Part shown: positions 15,749 through 25,163 of the stretch, piece by piece | How positions within the stretch are numbered: position 1 is the first letter of the stretch | Layout of the letters: the number at the start of each line of letters is the position of its first letter | Assembly (NCBI GenBank): GCA_964617455.1 | Contig: CAZTYF010000009.1 | Span: forward strand, 4,452-68,451 | Origin: Monoglobus sp964617455 | GTDB taxonomy: Bacteria; Bacillota; Clostridia; Monoglobales; Monoglobaceae | Length of the DNA: 64,000 nt | Direction of reading: 5' to 3' | The notes under the pieces: generated by a model | What the model saw: the letters and a program-made list of their open reading frames with translations, nothing else | The model's database searches: none | What the model was told of the DNA's origin: nothing | Program-made: the position numbers and the translations under genes

Positions 15749-17695
15749 CTATACGATGCGGCCGAATCTTTTCTCGATTTCGGACTTGGAAAAACTTATC
15801 ACAATGGGCCGCCCGTGGGGACAGGTTTTTATGCCTCGGCCGTAGAGCTCCTCCACTCGGCTCACCACCTTGTCCATTTCGGGAAGGGACAGTCTGTCGC
15901 CGCCTTTTATGGCCTTTTTGCAGGAAATCATATCAAGTGCCTTTTCCTCAAAATCCGCCACGGGATGCTTAATATTGTCCTCTGCTGCGCTCAAGAGCTC
16001 GTAAAACAGGGACTTTATTTCCTCGTCGGAGGTGATTATCGGGGTTTCGTTTATAAGCAGGGAGTTGCCTCCGAAATCCTCGATTTCAAAGCCGAACCTT
16101 TTGAATATGTCAAGGTTGTTCATCACCGTATCGTGTTCGCCGTGGCTAAGATTGACGGTGATGGGTGTGAGCAAAAGCTGAGACAATTTCTCGTTTTTGG
16201 CATATGCCTCCTTGAGCTCCTCAAATCCGAACCTCTCAAGGGCGGCGTGCTGGTCGATTAAAAACATCCTGTCTTGGGAGCCGAGGATTATGTATGTGTC
16301 AAACACCTGGCCTATGATTTTGCAATCCTCGAAAATATTCTCACTCGCGTCCGAAAGGCCCAGCTGCACATCAAAATCATCCGGATGAGACGAGGGTTGC
16401 ATTATATCTCTTACATCTTCCGTGTCTCTCGGTTTGTATTCCGCCTCCCGCCTGCCGAAGTCCCTTTTATATTCCGTTTGATATTCGGAGGGGGCTTTTT
16501 TGTCTTCTCTGTCGGCATGGCCTTCATTTTCAAACCCGTAGGTAAGGGCGGCGGTGTCAACCTTGGGCTTTGTGTATTCGATGTAATTTTTCACCGTGTT
16601 TTTGGGGATTTTCTCCCGGGTGGGCCTTGGTCCGCCGAAGGAGCCGATATCCCTGAAAGTCCCCTTGCCCTTAGCGTCCGTAACGGGCTTCTCCGCAGGC
16701 CTCTCCCCATACAGGGCGCTTTTCACTCCGTGATAGATTATGTCATAGAGCTCCCTTTCCTTTGCGAATTTCACCTCGGTTTTGGCAGGATGCACATTCA
16801 CATCCACCAATTCGGGAGCCATTTCGATATTCAAAACGAAAAAGGGAAATCTGCCTGTCATAAGGGTGTTGCGAAAGGCCTCTTCCGCGATTTTGGCGAT
16901 GACGTGATTTTTTATATATCTGCCGTTTACCAATATGGTCTGCTTTGTGCGATTGCCGAAAGACAATTCCTCGGGTCGCCCCACCGCACCGGTGATACGG
17001 ATATCCCCTTCGGTATAGTCGACAGCCGTCACGGCTTTGGCAAATTTCAGGCCATAGACCCTAAGTATCACGTTTTTTATATCCCCGTCGCCGTTTGTGG
17101 AGAAAACCGTTTTGTCGTCACACAGGTATTCAAAGGCGATGTCGGGTTTCGAAAGAGCCAATCTTGTCATAAGGTCCGACACATATCCCGCCTCGGTGCT
17201 GTCTTTTTTAAGGAATTTCATTCGGGCGGGCACGTTGGCGAACAAATCCTCCACCGTCATAATGGTCCCCACGCTGCAGGCAATATCCTCCGCCTCGCCG
17301 CAAATCCCGTGGTCCGTCACATAGCGGGCTCCTATCTCTTCATCCGCCGTTCTGGTTATCACCTCGACCTTTGCCACGGCGCAAATACTGGACAATGCCT
17401 CTCCTCTGAAGCCCATGGTGGATATGGAGTATAAGTCATTTTCATTTCTGAGCTTGCTGGTGGCATGGCGCAAAAAGGCCGTTTTGACCTGGTCCCGAGG
17501 GATTCCGCAGCCGTTGTCGACAACTCGGATGAGTTTTACGCCGCCGTTTTTTATCTCAACGGTGATTTTGTCCGCTCCTGCGTCAATGGCGTTTTCGGCA
17601 AGCTCCTTCACAATGGCACTTGGCCTCTCGGCAACCTCGCCTGCGGCAATCTTGTCGGCCACCGATTCCGGCAGCACCCGTATCTCATTTGGCAT
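15749..17695 (-). CDS. mutL: DNA mismatch repair protein MutL with endonuclease motif
   Basis: GHKL ATPase that couples MutS mismatch recognition to strand incision. N-terminal ATPase motifs ENAIDAGA, DNGCGI and TMGFRGEALSS are present (residues about 35-100). The C-terminal dimerisation domain holds DQHAALERFGFEE, matching the DQHA-x2-E-x4-E endonuclease motif, plus SCKKAIKGG and CPHGRP metal-site motifs. So this MutL nicks DNA itself, as in bacteria lacking MutH. A low-complexity charged linker (about 340-440) joins the halves. ATG at 17695 is preferred over GTG at 17704 because GAGGTGA spaces well. About 648 residues. Confidence 0.96.
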   Translation of the reverse strand: MPNEIRVLPESVADKIAAGEVAERPSAIVKELAENAIDAGADKITVEIKNGGVKLIRVVDNGCGIPRDQVKTAFLRHATSKLRNENDLYSISTMGFRGEALSSICAVAKVEVITRTADEEIGARYVTDHGICGEAEDIACSVGTIMTVEDLFANVPARMKFLKKDSTEAGYVSDLMTRLALSKPDIAFEYLCDDKTVFSTNGDGDIKNVILRVYGLKFAKAVTAVDYTEGDIRITGAVGRPEELSFGNRTKQTILVNGRYIKNHVIAKIAEEAFRNTLMTGRFPFFVLNIEMAPELVDVNVHPAKTEVKFAKERELYDIIYHGVKSALYGERPAEKPVTDAKGKGTFRDIGSFGGPRPTREKIPKNTVKNYIEYTKPKVDTAALTYGFENEGHADREDKKAPSEYQTEYKRDFGRREAEYKPRDTEDVRDIMQPSSHPDDFDVQLGLSDASENIFEDCKIIGQVFDTYIILGSQDRMFLIDQHAALERFGFEELKEAYAKNEKLSQLLLTPITVNLSHGEHDTVMNNLDIFKRFGFEIEDFGGNSLLINETPIITSDEEIKSLFYELLSAAEDNIKHPVADFEEKALDMISCKKAIKGGDRLSLPEMDKVVSRVEELYGRGIKTCPHGRPIVISFSKSEIEKRFGRIV

Positions 17696-17734
17696 ATCTC
17701 TCACCTCAATCCCAAGCTCTCAAATATTCGGGGG

Positions 17735-20374
17735 TTATGAATTTTTCACTTCGGCCTGCAGCTCATAGAGCTTTGTCAAGGCCTCCATAGGCGTCATTGA
17801 ATTCAAATCCATATTTTTGATTTTTGTCTCCACGGGGCTTTCCCCGCTGCCGAAAAAGTCAAGCTGGTTTTCCTGCCGCTTCTTCCCCTTGTCTGCGGCG
17901 GTATGTATGTTTTTGGTGCTCACTTGCTTTTTTTCGGTTTTCTCAAGGGTGGCGGCAATTTCCTTGGCCCGCCTTATCACCGATTTTTTCACTCCGGCCA
18001 AGGCTGCCACTTCCACTCCGTAGCTCTCATCCGCTCCGCCCCTTATGATTTTCCTCAAAAAGGTTATGTCGCCCCCTCGTTTGCGAGCGGCTATACAGTA
18101 GTTCTTAACATTCTTTATCTTGTCCTCGAGCTCCGTAAGCTCGTGGTAGTGGGTGGCAAACAGCGTTTTGGCTCCGCATTTTTTTACATCCGCTATGTAT
18201 TCAACCACGGCCCAAGCGATGCTGAGTCCGTCATAGGTGCTGGTGCCCCGTCCGATTTCGTCCAAAATAATCAGGCTGTCGGAGGTGGCATTGTTCAGAA
18301 TATACGCCACTTCCTTCATTTCCACCATGAAAGTGCTGTCCCCGGAGCCCAAGTCGTCGCTGGCACCCACCCGGGTGAAAATCCTGTCCACAATACCAAT
18401 CTCCGCCGAGGATGCGGGGACAAAACTTCCCATCTGAGCCATAAGGGTTATCAAGGCGATTTGCCGCATATATGTGGACTTGCCAGCCATATTCGGGCCC
18501 GTTATTATGGCAATCTGATTTTCCCGATTGTCAAGCTCCGTATCGTTGGGTATGAAAACGGCCGAGCGGTTATAAGCTTCGACAACCGGATGACGGCCGT
18601 CTTTTATGACGATTCTGTCGGAATTGGTCATTTGGGGCATAACATAGTTCCGCTCCTCGGCCACCTTCGCCAGGGAATTTAGGACATCAATCAGGGCCAC
18701 CGCCGATGCCGTATCCCGCACCCGCTCGCAATTTTCTCCGATTTTGTCCCTGACACGGCAAAACATCTCATACTCAAGGTCATTAACATCCGAATCGGCG
18801 TTCAAAATTTCCTCCTCAAGCTCCTTGATTTTGGGGGTTATGTACCTTTCGCTGTTCACCAAAGTCTGCTTTCTGATGAAGTAGTCGGGCACATTTTCGG
18901 AGCGGGCATTGCTGACCTCTATGTAATATCCGAACACTTTGTTAAAACCAAGCTTCAAATTCTTGATTCCCGTCTTTTCCTTTTCCTCTTCCACAAGGTC
19001 AATCAGCCATTTGCGGCCGTTGTCCCGCAAATCCCGAAGCTTGTCTATCTCTTCGTCGGCTCCCGCTTTTATCATATTGCCGTTTCTCAGCATTACGGGT
19101 GCATCCGGGTCGATCGAGTCGAAAATGAGCTGCCATAAATCCCTCAAATCGTCAATCTTCTCAAGCTGCTCACGAATCAGCTTGCTCTCGCATTTGCTCA
19201 AAAGCTCCTTGAGAGTCGGAAGATTGCCGAAGGAATTCATCAAATTCAGCAAGTCATGGCAGTTGGCGGTTTTGTATACTACCTTGGTAACCGTCCGCTC
19301 AATGTCCTTTATCCCGGACAGGCAGGCGGCCACTTCCTCTCTGAGCATGGGGTTTTTGAAAAATTCGTCAACCGCAATATGGCGGTTGGTGATGGCAATT
19401 CTGTTGAGAAGGGGCGCCGTTATCATTCGCCGCAGCATTCGGCTTCCCATAGCCGTCTCCGTGCGGCTGAGAACACTCAAAAGGCTTCCCTTCACATTTC
19501 CGCCCCGAATCGTTTCGGTTATTTCCAGATTCCGCATACTGTATGTGTCAATGAGCATAACGGGGCTTTCGCTTATTATCTCCGGCTCCTTCAGGTTTCT
19601 CAGCTCCGTCTTTTGGGTCTCCGTAAGGAATGTGAGGGCTCCGCCCATGGCAATATACATCTCGCCTTCCCCGAATTTCAACTCCTTGGCGATTTCCGCT
19701 CCGAATCTTTGGGGAACGGTTTTGTCGGCCTGCTCCCGGGAAAATGCCCAGTCGTAATAATTGCGTATAAAACAATCAAACCGATTTTTGATATTATCAA
19801 CAAATCGGCTGTTTTCATACGCTTCAAGGTTCATTATAATTTCGGTGGGCGAAAATCGAGTCAAAGCATCCATGGTTTTGGCTTCCGATTCCTCTCCCGA
19901 ATATTCTCCCGCATAGGTCTCTCCGGTGGTGATATCCGCAAAAACCAATCCCGCGGTGCTGCCGTGTTTGGCAAAAGCACACAGGTAGTTGTTCTTTTTA
20001 TCATCCAAGGCGGCGGTGTCCATAATCGTTCCGGGAGTCACAACCCGAACGACTTCCCGACGGACTATGCCGTTTGCCTCTGCGGGATTCTCCGCCTGCT
20101 CGCAAACCGCCACATTGTATCCCGCAGCTATGAGCTTCACTATATAGCTGTCAACGGAATGGAAGGGCACGCCGCACATGGGTGCTCTCTCCGAAAGGCC
20201 GCAGGCTCGGCCGGTCAATGCTATATCAAGGACTTTGGATGCCAGCAGGGCATCATCGAAAAACATCTCATAAAAATCCCCCAAACGATACATGAGTATG
20301 CTGTCCGGGTACCTGTCCTTGACATCAAAATACTGGCGCATCATAGGCGTCAGACGGCTTCTGTCTATATCCAT
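17735..20374 (-). CDS. mutS: DNA mismatch recognition ATPase MutS
   Basis: Binds base mismatches and small loops and starts mismatch repair. The N-terminal mismatch-reading motif GDFYEMF lies near residue 32-38 with the phenylalanine and glutamate needed for wedge contact; the ATPase domain has Walker A GPNMAGKSTYMRQ (about 615) and DEIGRGTSTYDG. 879 residues, normal for MutS1. The start ATG at 20374 overlaps the ylbF stop (TGATG), indicating translational coupling; a GTG one codon earlier is less likely. Confidence 0.97.
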   Translation of the reverse strand: MDIDRSRLTPMMRQYFDVKDRYPDSILMYRLGDFYEMFFDDALLASKVLDIALTGRACGLSERAPMCGVPFHSVDSYIVKLIAAGYNVAVCEQAENPAEANGIVRREVVRVVTPGTIMDTAALDDKKNNYLCAFAKHGSTAGLVFADITTGETYAGEYSGEESEAKTMDALTRFSPTEIIMNLEAYENSRFVDNIKNRFDCFIRNYYDWAFSREQADKTVPQRFGAEIAKELKFGEGEMYIAMGGALTFLTETQKTELRNLKEPEIISESPVMLIDTYSMRNLEITETIRGGNVKGSLLSVLSRTETAMGSRMLRRMITAPLLNRIAITNRHIAVDEFFKNPMLREEVAACLSGIKDIERTVTKVVYKTANCHDLLNLMNSFGNLPTLKELLSKCESKLIREQLEKIDDLRDLWQLIFDSIDPDAPVMLRNGNMIKAGADEEIDKLRDLRDNGRKWLIDLVEEEKEKTGIKNLKLGFNKVFGYYIEVSNARSENVPDYFIRKQTLVNSERYITPKIKELEEEILNADSDVNDLEYEMFCRVRDKIGENCERVRDTASAVALIDVLNSLAKVAEERNYVMPQMTNSDRIVIKDGRHPVVEAYNRSAVFIPNDTELDNRENQIAIITGPNMAGKSTYMRQIALITLMAQMGSFVPASSAEIGIVDRIFTRVGASDDLGSGDSTFMVEMKEVAYILNNATSDSLIILDEIGRGTSTYDGLSIAWAVVEYIADVKKCGAKTLFATHYHELTELEDKIKNVKNYCIAARKRGGDITFLRKIIRGGADESYGVEVAALAGVKKSVIRRAKEIAATLEKTEKKQVSTKNIHTAADKGKKRQENQLDFFGSGESPVETKIKNMDLNSMTPMEALTKLYELQAEVKNS

Positions 20375-20766
20375 CACCGACAGCCGCCGCAGGTTGCGCA
20401 GCTTCCGCTGCAGCCGCTCTGCTCTCCCCCTATAAAATGTTTGAGGATGGCGTCCATACGGCCAAGCAATACCTCATAGTCCCTCGCTGCCTCCAAATAG
20501 TCCTTAATTATGGGGTTTACGGTGAGCTTTTCAAACTCCCGCTGCAGATAGTCGTTTGCCTCTTGAGCCTCCTCTTGGGTAGGAGCCTTTTCGGCAAACT
20601 CCGCCATTTTTTCCTCCCGAATTCTGTTATAGTCATCGACCATATTCCTTGCTTCATCGTCCTCAAGGAGTGCCCGACTCGTCTCATCGGAGCGCTTTTT
20701 TTCGTCACATTCTCTGATGAGTTCGCCAAGTTCCCTTGCCTTTTCAAAAATTACCTCGTTTTTCAT
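20374..20766 (-). CDS. YlbF/YmcA-family regulator (RicF-like) with cysteine tail
   Basis: 130 residues: a helical YlbF domain (about 1-110; ARELGELIRECDE and DYLEAARDYEVLL) and a short C-terminal tail with four cysteines at 119, 123, 126 and 129 (C-x3-C-x2-C-x2-C). In Bacillus, RicF forms a complex with RicA and RicT that binds Fe-S clusters and affects RNase Y-dependent mRNA processing. Whether this homologue does so is inference. It overlaps the end of miaB by 23 bases, so its ribosome site is inside miaB, and its stop overlaps the mutS start. Confidence 0.82.
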   Translation of the reverse strand: MKNEVIFEKARELGELIRECDEKKRSDETSRALLEDDEARNMVDDYNRIREEKMAEFAEKAPTQEEAQEANDYLQREFEKLTVNPIIKDYLEAARDYEVLLGRMDAILKHFIGGEQSGCSGSCATCGGCR

Positions 20767-22225
20767 CTCCGTCTCCTCTTGTCTTTGTCTCCCGTATCTC
20801 GCCCATAAGGGACCAGGTTTGAGCCTCCGTGATTTTTACGGTCACAATCTTTCCCGTCAGGGCATCCTTTTCGCTCTCTCCCAAATCCGGGCATTTTATA
20901 TTCACAATTTTACCGCCTTCGGTTCTTCCGGTCACCGCATTCGGGTTGGTTTTGCTGCGCCCCTCAATGAGCACCTTTTGCTCCGAATTCAAATAGGCGA
21001 GGTTTTTTCGCCTTGATATCTCGTTTTGAACTTTGAGCATCTCGTCAAAGTTTTTGTGCTTTTCCTCATCGGTCATGCAATCCGCCATTTCCGCCGCAGG
21101 CGTGCCCCGACGCTTTGAGTATATAAACGAGAATATCATATCAAATTCCGCTTCCCGAAGCACATCGAGAGTCTCTTCAAAATCCTCTCGGGTTTCACAG
21201 GGGAATCCCACAATTACGTCCGTCGTGAGGACAATATTCGGTATTGCGCTGCGGATTTTATTCAGCTTTTCCATATATTCAGCCCGGGTATATTTGCGGT
21301 TCATGGCTTTCAGAACCCGGTCTGAGCCTGACTGGATGGGCATATGGAGCTGATTGCAGATTTTCTCCTCCTCCGCCATGGTTTTTATCAATTCGTCCGA
21401 TATATCCTTGGGGTGGCTTGTCATAAACCTGATCCGCTCGATTCCTGGGATTTTGCATACCTCCCGCAGCAACTTCGCAAAATTCGACCCGTCTCCCAAA
21501 TCCTTGCCGTAGGAATTCACATTTTGCCCCAGCAGCATAACCTCCCGATAGCCCTCTCGGGCAACGGCACTGCACTCGGCCAAGATGCTCTCCTTTGTGC
21601 GGCTCCTCTCCCTGCCCCGAACATAGGGCACGATGCAGTATGTGCAGAAGTTATTACAGCCGTACATAATGGGGATATTGGCAAGAGGCGGGCCTTCACG
21701 CCTGACGGGAGTGTCCTCCGAAACGGTTTTTTGTCCGCCGCCTATATCCACCACTCTCTTGCCTTCCAAGGCTTCCCATAGGATTTGGGGAAAGCGATAC
21801 AGAGCGTGGGTTCCCAAAACCATATCGACGTGTTTGTATTTTTTCTTTATTGTCTCCGCTATATGCTCTTGCTGGGTCATACAGCCGCACACTGCTATGA
21901 GCATATTCGGATTTCTGCGCTTGTTGTGCTTCAGGGCCCCCAAGTTCCCGAACACCTTAAGCTCGGCATTTTCCCGAACGGCGCAAGTGTTGAATATCAC
22001 CAAATCCGCTCCCTCTGCGGAATCGGTAAAACGATAGCCCATATCGGACAGCATACCCGAAATCTTCTCCGAGTCGCTGACATTCTGCCGACAGCCGTAG
22101 GTTTCCACAAAGGCCATGGGAGGAGTCTCTTTCATACGATTAAGCTCCCGCACCCTTGCCATATAATCCCGCTGTAGGGCAAAATCCGAATTTTCCGCCT
22201 CCGAGGGATTATTCCCCATACACAT
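20744..22225 (-). CDS. miaB: tRNA-2-methylthio-N6-dimethylallyladenosine synthase
   Basis: Radical SAM enzyme that adds a methylthio group to C2 of i6A37 in tRNA. N-terminal UPF0004 domain with the auxiliary-cluster cysteines (ETYGCRQN, a CAVRE block and a CGC block), the radical-SAM CNNFCTYC motif near residue 182-189 with RGRERSR, and a C-terminal TRAM domain. 493 residues, slightly long because of an N-terminal extension of about 35 residues. ATG stands eight to nine bases after GGAGAG and one base after the prs stop. Its substrate is the MiaA product. Confidence 0.95.
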   Translation of the reverse strand: MCMGNNPSEAENSDFALQRDYMARVRELNRMKETPPMAFVETYGCRQNVSDSEKISGMLSDMGYRFTDSAEGADLVIFNTCAVRENAELKVFGNLGALKHNKRRNPNMLIAVCGCMTQQEHIAETIKKKYKHVDMVLGTHALYRFPQILWEALEGKRVVDIGGGQKTVSEDTPVRREGPPLANIPIMYGCNNFCTYCIVPYVRGRERSRTKESILAECSAVAREGYREVMLLGQNVNSYGKDLGDGSNFAKLLREVCKIPGIERIRFMTSHPKDISDELIKTMAEEEKICNQLHMPIQSGSDRVLKAMNRKYTRAEYMEKLNKIRSAIPNIVLTTDVIVGFPCETREDFEETLDVLREAEFDMIFSFIYSKRRGTPAAEMADCMTDEEKHKNFDEMLKVQNEISRRKNLAYLNSEQKVLIEGRSKTNPNAVTGRTEGGKIVNIKCPDLGESEKDALTGKIVTVKITEAQTWSLMGEIRETKTRGDGDEKRGNF

Positions 22226-22226
22226 C

Positions 22227-23372
22227 TTATACCATCTCTCCGGATTTGTATTTCTCCAAAATTCTGTTTATCTTCTTCATGGGGGTGAGCAACTCGCTGA
22301 TTGAACAATCCCCGTTTATCTGCCTGATTATGAGGCCAATGAATTTCGACATATCAACTTCGTGGTACCACTCGCATTTCTTGAGCTCGGGCCGTCTGTA
22401 GACCATATTGGTGGTGAACACTGCGTCGATTAAGCCGTCTGCGTAAGCCTTGTTGAACTTTTCCACCCCTTCGGTGAAAAGGCCGAATGAGGAGAAGACT
22501 ATCACTCTCTTCACGCTGCGCTTTTTGAGCTCTTTGGCCACATCCAGGAGGGACTCGCCGGAGGCAATCATATCGTCAACCACAATGACATTCTTGCCGT
22601 TTATGTCCTTACCCAAAAACTGATGGGCCACAATGGGATTTTTGCCGTTGACAACCCTTGAGTAGTCCCGACGTTTGTAGAACATAACCAAGTCCATACT
22701 GAGCACCGAGGAGTAGTACATACCCCTGCCCATGGCTCCCTCGTCCGGGGACACAATCAACGTCTCGTCGGGCTTTAGGATTATGTCCGGATTATATCTG
22801 AGACACGCTTTTATCATTTGATATGTGGGACGCACATTTTCAAAACTCTTCAAAGGTATCGCATTCTGAACCCGAGAATCATGGGCGTCGAAAGTTATAA
22901 AGTTGTCAACCCCCATATTGGTCAATTCCTGGAGCATCATCGCCCCATCCAAAGACTCCCGGGTGATTCTTCTGTGCTGCCTGCCCTCATACATCATGGG
23001 CATAATCACGGTAATACGCTTTGCCTTGCCTCCCAAGGCCGAAATAATCCTCTTCAAATCCTGATAGTGATCATCGGGGCTCATAGGGTGGTCCATACCG
23101 TACATTTTGTAAGTCACGCCGTAGTTAAACGGGTCGCAAATGATGTAAATGTCATAGGTCCTGACCGAATGGGAAACCACGGCTTTTGCCTCGCCGGTTC
23201 CGAAACGGGAACATGTGGCGGGAATCTGAAACGTGTCAACCTCAATGCCGCTTTTGGCGGAAAAGTTTATGAGGTGCCTGTCGACTTTTCCCGTCAATTC
23301 TTCGCAACCCTTCATACCGATAAGTCCGAGTCTGCCTAAGTTATAAGTTTGCAGCGAATTCTCTTGCATCAT
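22227..23372 (-). CDS. prs: Ribose-phosphate pyrophosphokinase (long clostridial form)
   Basis: Makes PRPP from ribose-5-phosphate and ATP. The PRPP-binding loop VIVVDDMIASGESLLD lies in the C-terminal half (about 265-280), with a preceding FDAHDSR motif. At about 381 residues it is longer than the usual 310-320 and more diverged around the N-terminal catalytic loop, so some changed substrate or regulation is possible. I place the start at the ATG ATG pair (23372), preceded by AAAGGA; the frame is open 35 codons further up but that extension is basic and low-complexity with no ribosome site. It lies 111 bases after pncB, which consumes PRPP. Confidence 0.88.
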   Translation of the reverse strand: MMQENSLQTYNLGRLGLIGMKGCEELTGKVDRHLINFSAKSGIEVDTFQIPATCSRFGTGEAKAVVSHSVRTYDIYIICDPFNYGVTYKMYGMDHPMSPDDHYQDLKRIISALGGKAKRITVIMPMMYEGRQHRRITRESLDGAMMLQELTNMGVDNFITFDAHDSRVQNAIPLKSFENVRPTYQMIKACLRYNPDIILKPDETLIVSPDEGAMGRGMYYSSVLSMDLVMFYKRRDYSRVVNGKNPIVAHQFLGKDINGKNVIVVDDMIASGESLLDVAKELKKRSVKRVIVFSSFGLFTEGVEKFNKAYADGLIDAVFTTNMVYRRPELKKCEWYHEVDMSKFIGLIIRQINGDCSISELLTPMKKINRILEKYKSGEMV

Positions 23373-23483
23373 AAAATTCCTTTCTGTTTTTCGCGCTTTT
23401 GCTTTTCCCTTTTTGTGTTTTCGTTTTCGGTTTATATTTTCGGTTTTTATAAAGCCTGCTTGAGTCTGCCTCGGCAAAACGGT

Positions 23484-24914
23484 CTATGCGTTGTGGCTCT
23501 TGAGCAAATTATATCTTATATCCCACAGTTTCTGAGACAGGTCCACATAGTACGTCTGGGGATTTTCGAATCTCTTTACCTCATCCCAAATCAGATTGAG
23601 CTCCTCCTCCGCATGGGCCTTAATCTCCTCAAGACTCGGCGACTCATACACAAGCTTGCCTCCCTTGAATATGGGGACCTGAAGCTCCTTGGCCCTGAAA
23701 TCGGTGACCGTCTTGCGCTTCCAAGTGTTTTGAATGTCGAATATCTCATAGGGCTCGGTCTCGTCGATGGTCTCGTCGTATGTGGTCAGCACATCGGCAA
23801 TTGCCATACCGGTCTCTTTTGAATAGAGGCGGACGGCCTTTTTGAAATACGGGGTCGTTATTTTTTGAACATTTTCGCTTATTTTGATTCTCGGAATGAT
23901 TTCTCCGTCTTTTTCTATGGCCACAAGCTTATATACTCCGCCGAAGACCGGCTCCGACTTTGAGGTTATAAGCCTCTCGCCCACGCCGAAGGAATCGATT
24001 TTCGCCCCCTGTTGGAGGATGTCCCGAATGATGTACTCGTCAAGGGAATTGGATGCACAAACCGCCGCCTCCGTCCATCCCGCATCGTCCAGGATTTTTC
24101 GAGCCTTTTTGGACAGATAGGTGATGTCGCCGCTGTCTATTCTGATTCCGCATTTTTTTATCCCCTTGGGTTTCAGGACCTCGTTGAATACCCGAATCGC
24201 ATTGGGGAGGCCGCTTTTTAAGACATTGTATGTGTCCACCAAGAGGGTGCAATTTTCGGGATAGCACTTTGCATATGCCAAGAATGCGTCATATTCGCTG
24301 TCAAAACTCTGCACCCAACTGTGAGCCATGGTGCCCAAAGCGGGGATTTCAAACAGACGGTCGCTGATGGTGCAGGCAGTGCCCGCCACGCCTCCTATAT
24401 AGGCGGCTCTTGAACCATATATAGCTCCGTCGTAGCCCTGAGCCCGCCTGGAACCGAATTCCATAACCGGAATTCCGCCGGCGGCCCTGACTATACGGTT
24501 GCTCTTGGTGGCAATAAGGCTTTGATGATTGATGGTGAGGAGCACCATGGTCTCCACAAACTGGGCTTGGATAATCGGCCCTCTGACGGTCACAAGAGGC
24601 TCTCCCGGGAAAATAGGCGTGCCTTCCGGAATGGCCCAAACATCGCATTTGAATTCAAAATTTTTGAGATATTGCAAAAATTCCTCGCAAAACATATCTT
24701 TGCCCCGAAGGTATTCTATGTCATCATCGGTAAACTTAAGTTCGGACAGATATTTAATCAGCTGTTCCACTCCCGCCATAATGGCAAATCCCGCACCGTC
24801 GGGTGCCTCTCGGAAAAACATATCGAAATAAGCAATACGGTCTCCCATGCCGCACTCCAAATATCCGTTTGCCATGGTAATTTCATAAAAATCCGTAAGC
24901 ATTGTATAATTCAT
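23484..24914 (-). CDS. pncB: Nicotinate phosphoribosyltransferase
   Basis: Joins nicotinate and PRPP to nicotinate mononucleotide in the Preiss-Handler NAD salvage route, with ATP stimulation. The N-terminal MLTDFYEITMANGY segment, EFGSRRAQGYDGA (with the active-site arginine/histidine-region residues) and the GIRIDSGDITYLSK and GVGERLITS blocks are typical. 476 residues, as in the long Gram-positive form. GAGGTG ribosome site. First gene of the long minus-strand run; prs follows immediately and supplies PRPP, a clear functional pairing. Confidence 0.95.
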   Translation of the reverse strand: MNYTMLTDFYEITMANGYLECGMGDRIAYFDMFFREAPDGAGFAIMAGVEQLIKYLSELKFTDDDIEYLRGKDMFCEEFLQYLKNFEFKCDVWAIPEGTPIFPGEPLVTVRGPIIQAQFVETMVLLTINHQSLIATKSNRIVRAAGGIPVMEFGSRRAQGYDGAIYGSRAAYIGGVAGTACTISDRLFEIPALGTMAHSWVQSFDSEYDAFLAYAKCYPENCTLLVDTYNVLKSGLPNAIRVFNEVLKPKGIKKCGIRIDSGDITYLSKKARKILDDAGWTEAAVCASNSLDEYIIRDILQQGAKIDSFGVGERLITSKSEPVFGGVYKLVAIEKDGEIIPRIKISENVQKITTPYFKKAVRLYSKETGMAIADVLTTYDETIDETEPYEIFDIQNTWKRKTVTDFRAKELQVPIFKGGKLVYESPSLEEIKAHAEEELNLIWDEVKRFENPQTYYVDLSQKLWDIRYNLLKSHNA

Positions 24915-24961
24915 AAAAAGAACACCTCGAAATATTGGTATATATCTTCCTATATATTAAA

Positions 24962-24990
24962 AGTATATCATTTAAATCGGCATTTAACAA
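24962..24990 (-). promoter_or_regulatory. Promoter of the pncB-prs-miaB-ylbF-mutS-mutL-miaA run
   Basis: Minus strand TTGTTA (24990-24985), 17-base spacer, TATACT (24967-24962), about 40 bases before the pncB ATG. It is the only clear promoter I see for the seven genes. Confidence 0.65.
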
Positions 24991-25104
24991 GAAAAAATCT
25001 GATACAAATATTACAAAAGATTGACTCAAGGGTTCAAAAAAGTAGGCAAAACAGACAAAAGGTTTGGGAGAATGCAAAATCAAAATAAAACGGGCCGAAA
25101 TAAA

Positions 25105-25134
25105 TTGACAACGGAAATCTCAAAATGATATAAT
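25105..25134 (+). promoter_or_regulatory. Promoter of the NusG-II/Gx gene pair
   Basis: TTGACA (25105-25110), 18-base spacer, TATAAT (25129-25134) with an extended -10 TGA. Divergent from the pncB promoter. Confidence 0.75.
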
Positions 25135-25163
25135 CTAAGAGTTGACAAGGGGTGTATGCACCG

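Noticed and set aside
16274..17434. 386-codon plus-strand frame opposite mutL
   Set aside because: A complement-strand shadow of mutL; no ribosome site or recognisable motif, while mutL is fully conserved there.
19256..20479. 407-codon plus-strand frame opposite mutS
   Set aside because: Shadow of the mutS reading frame; no independent evidence of coding.
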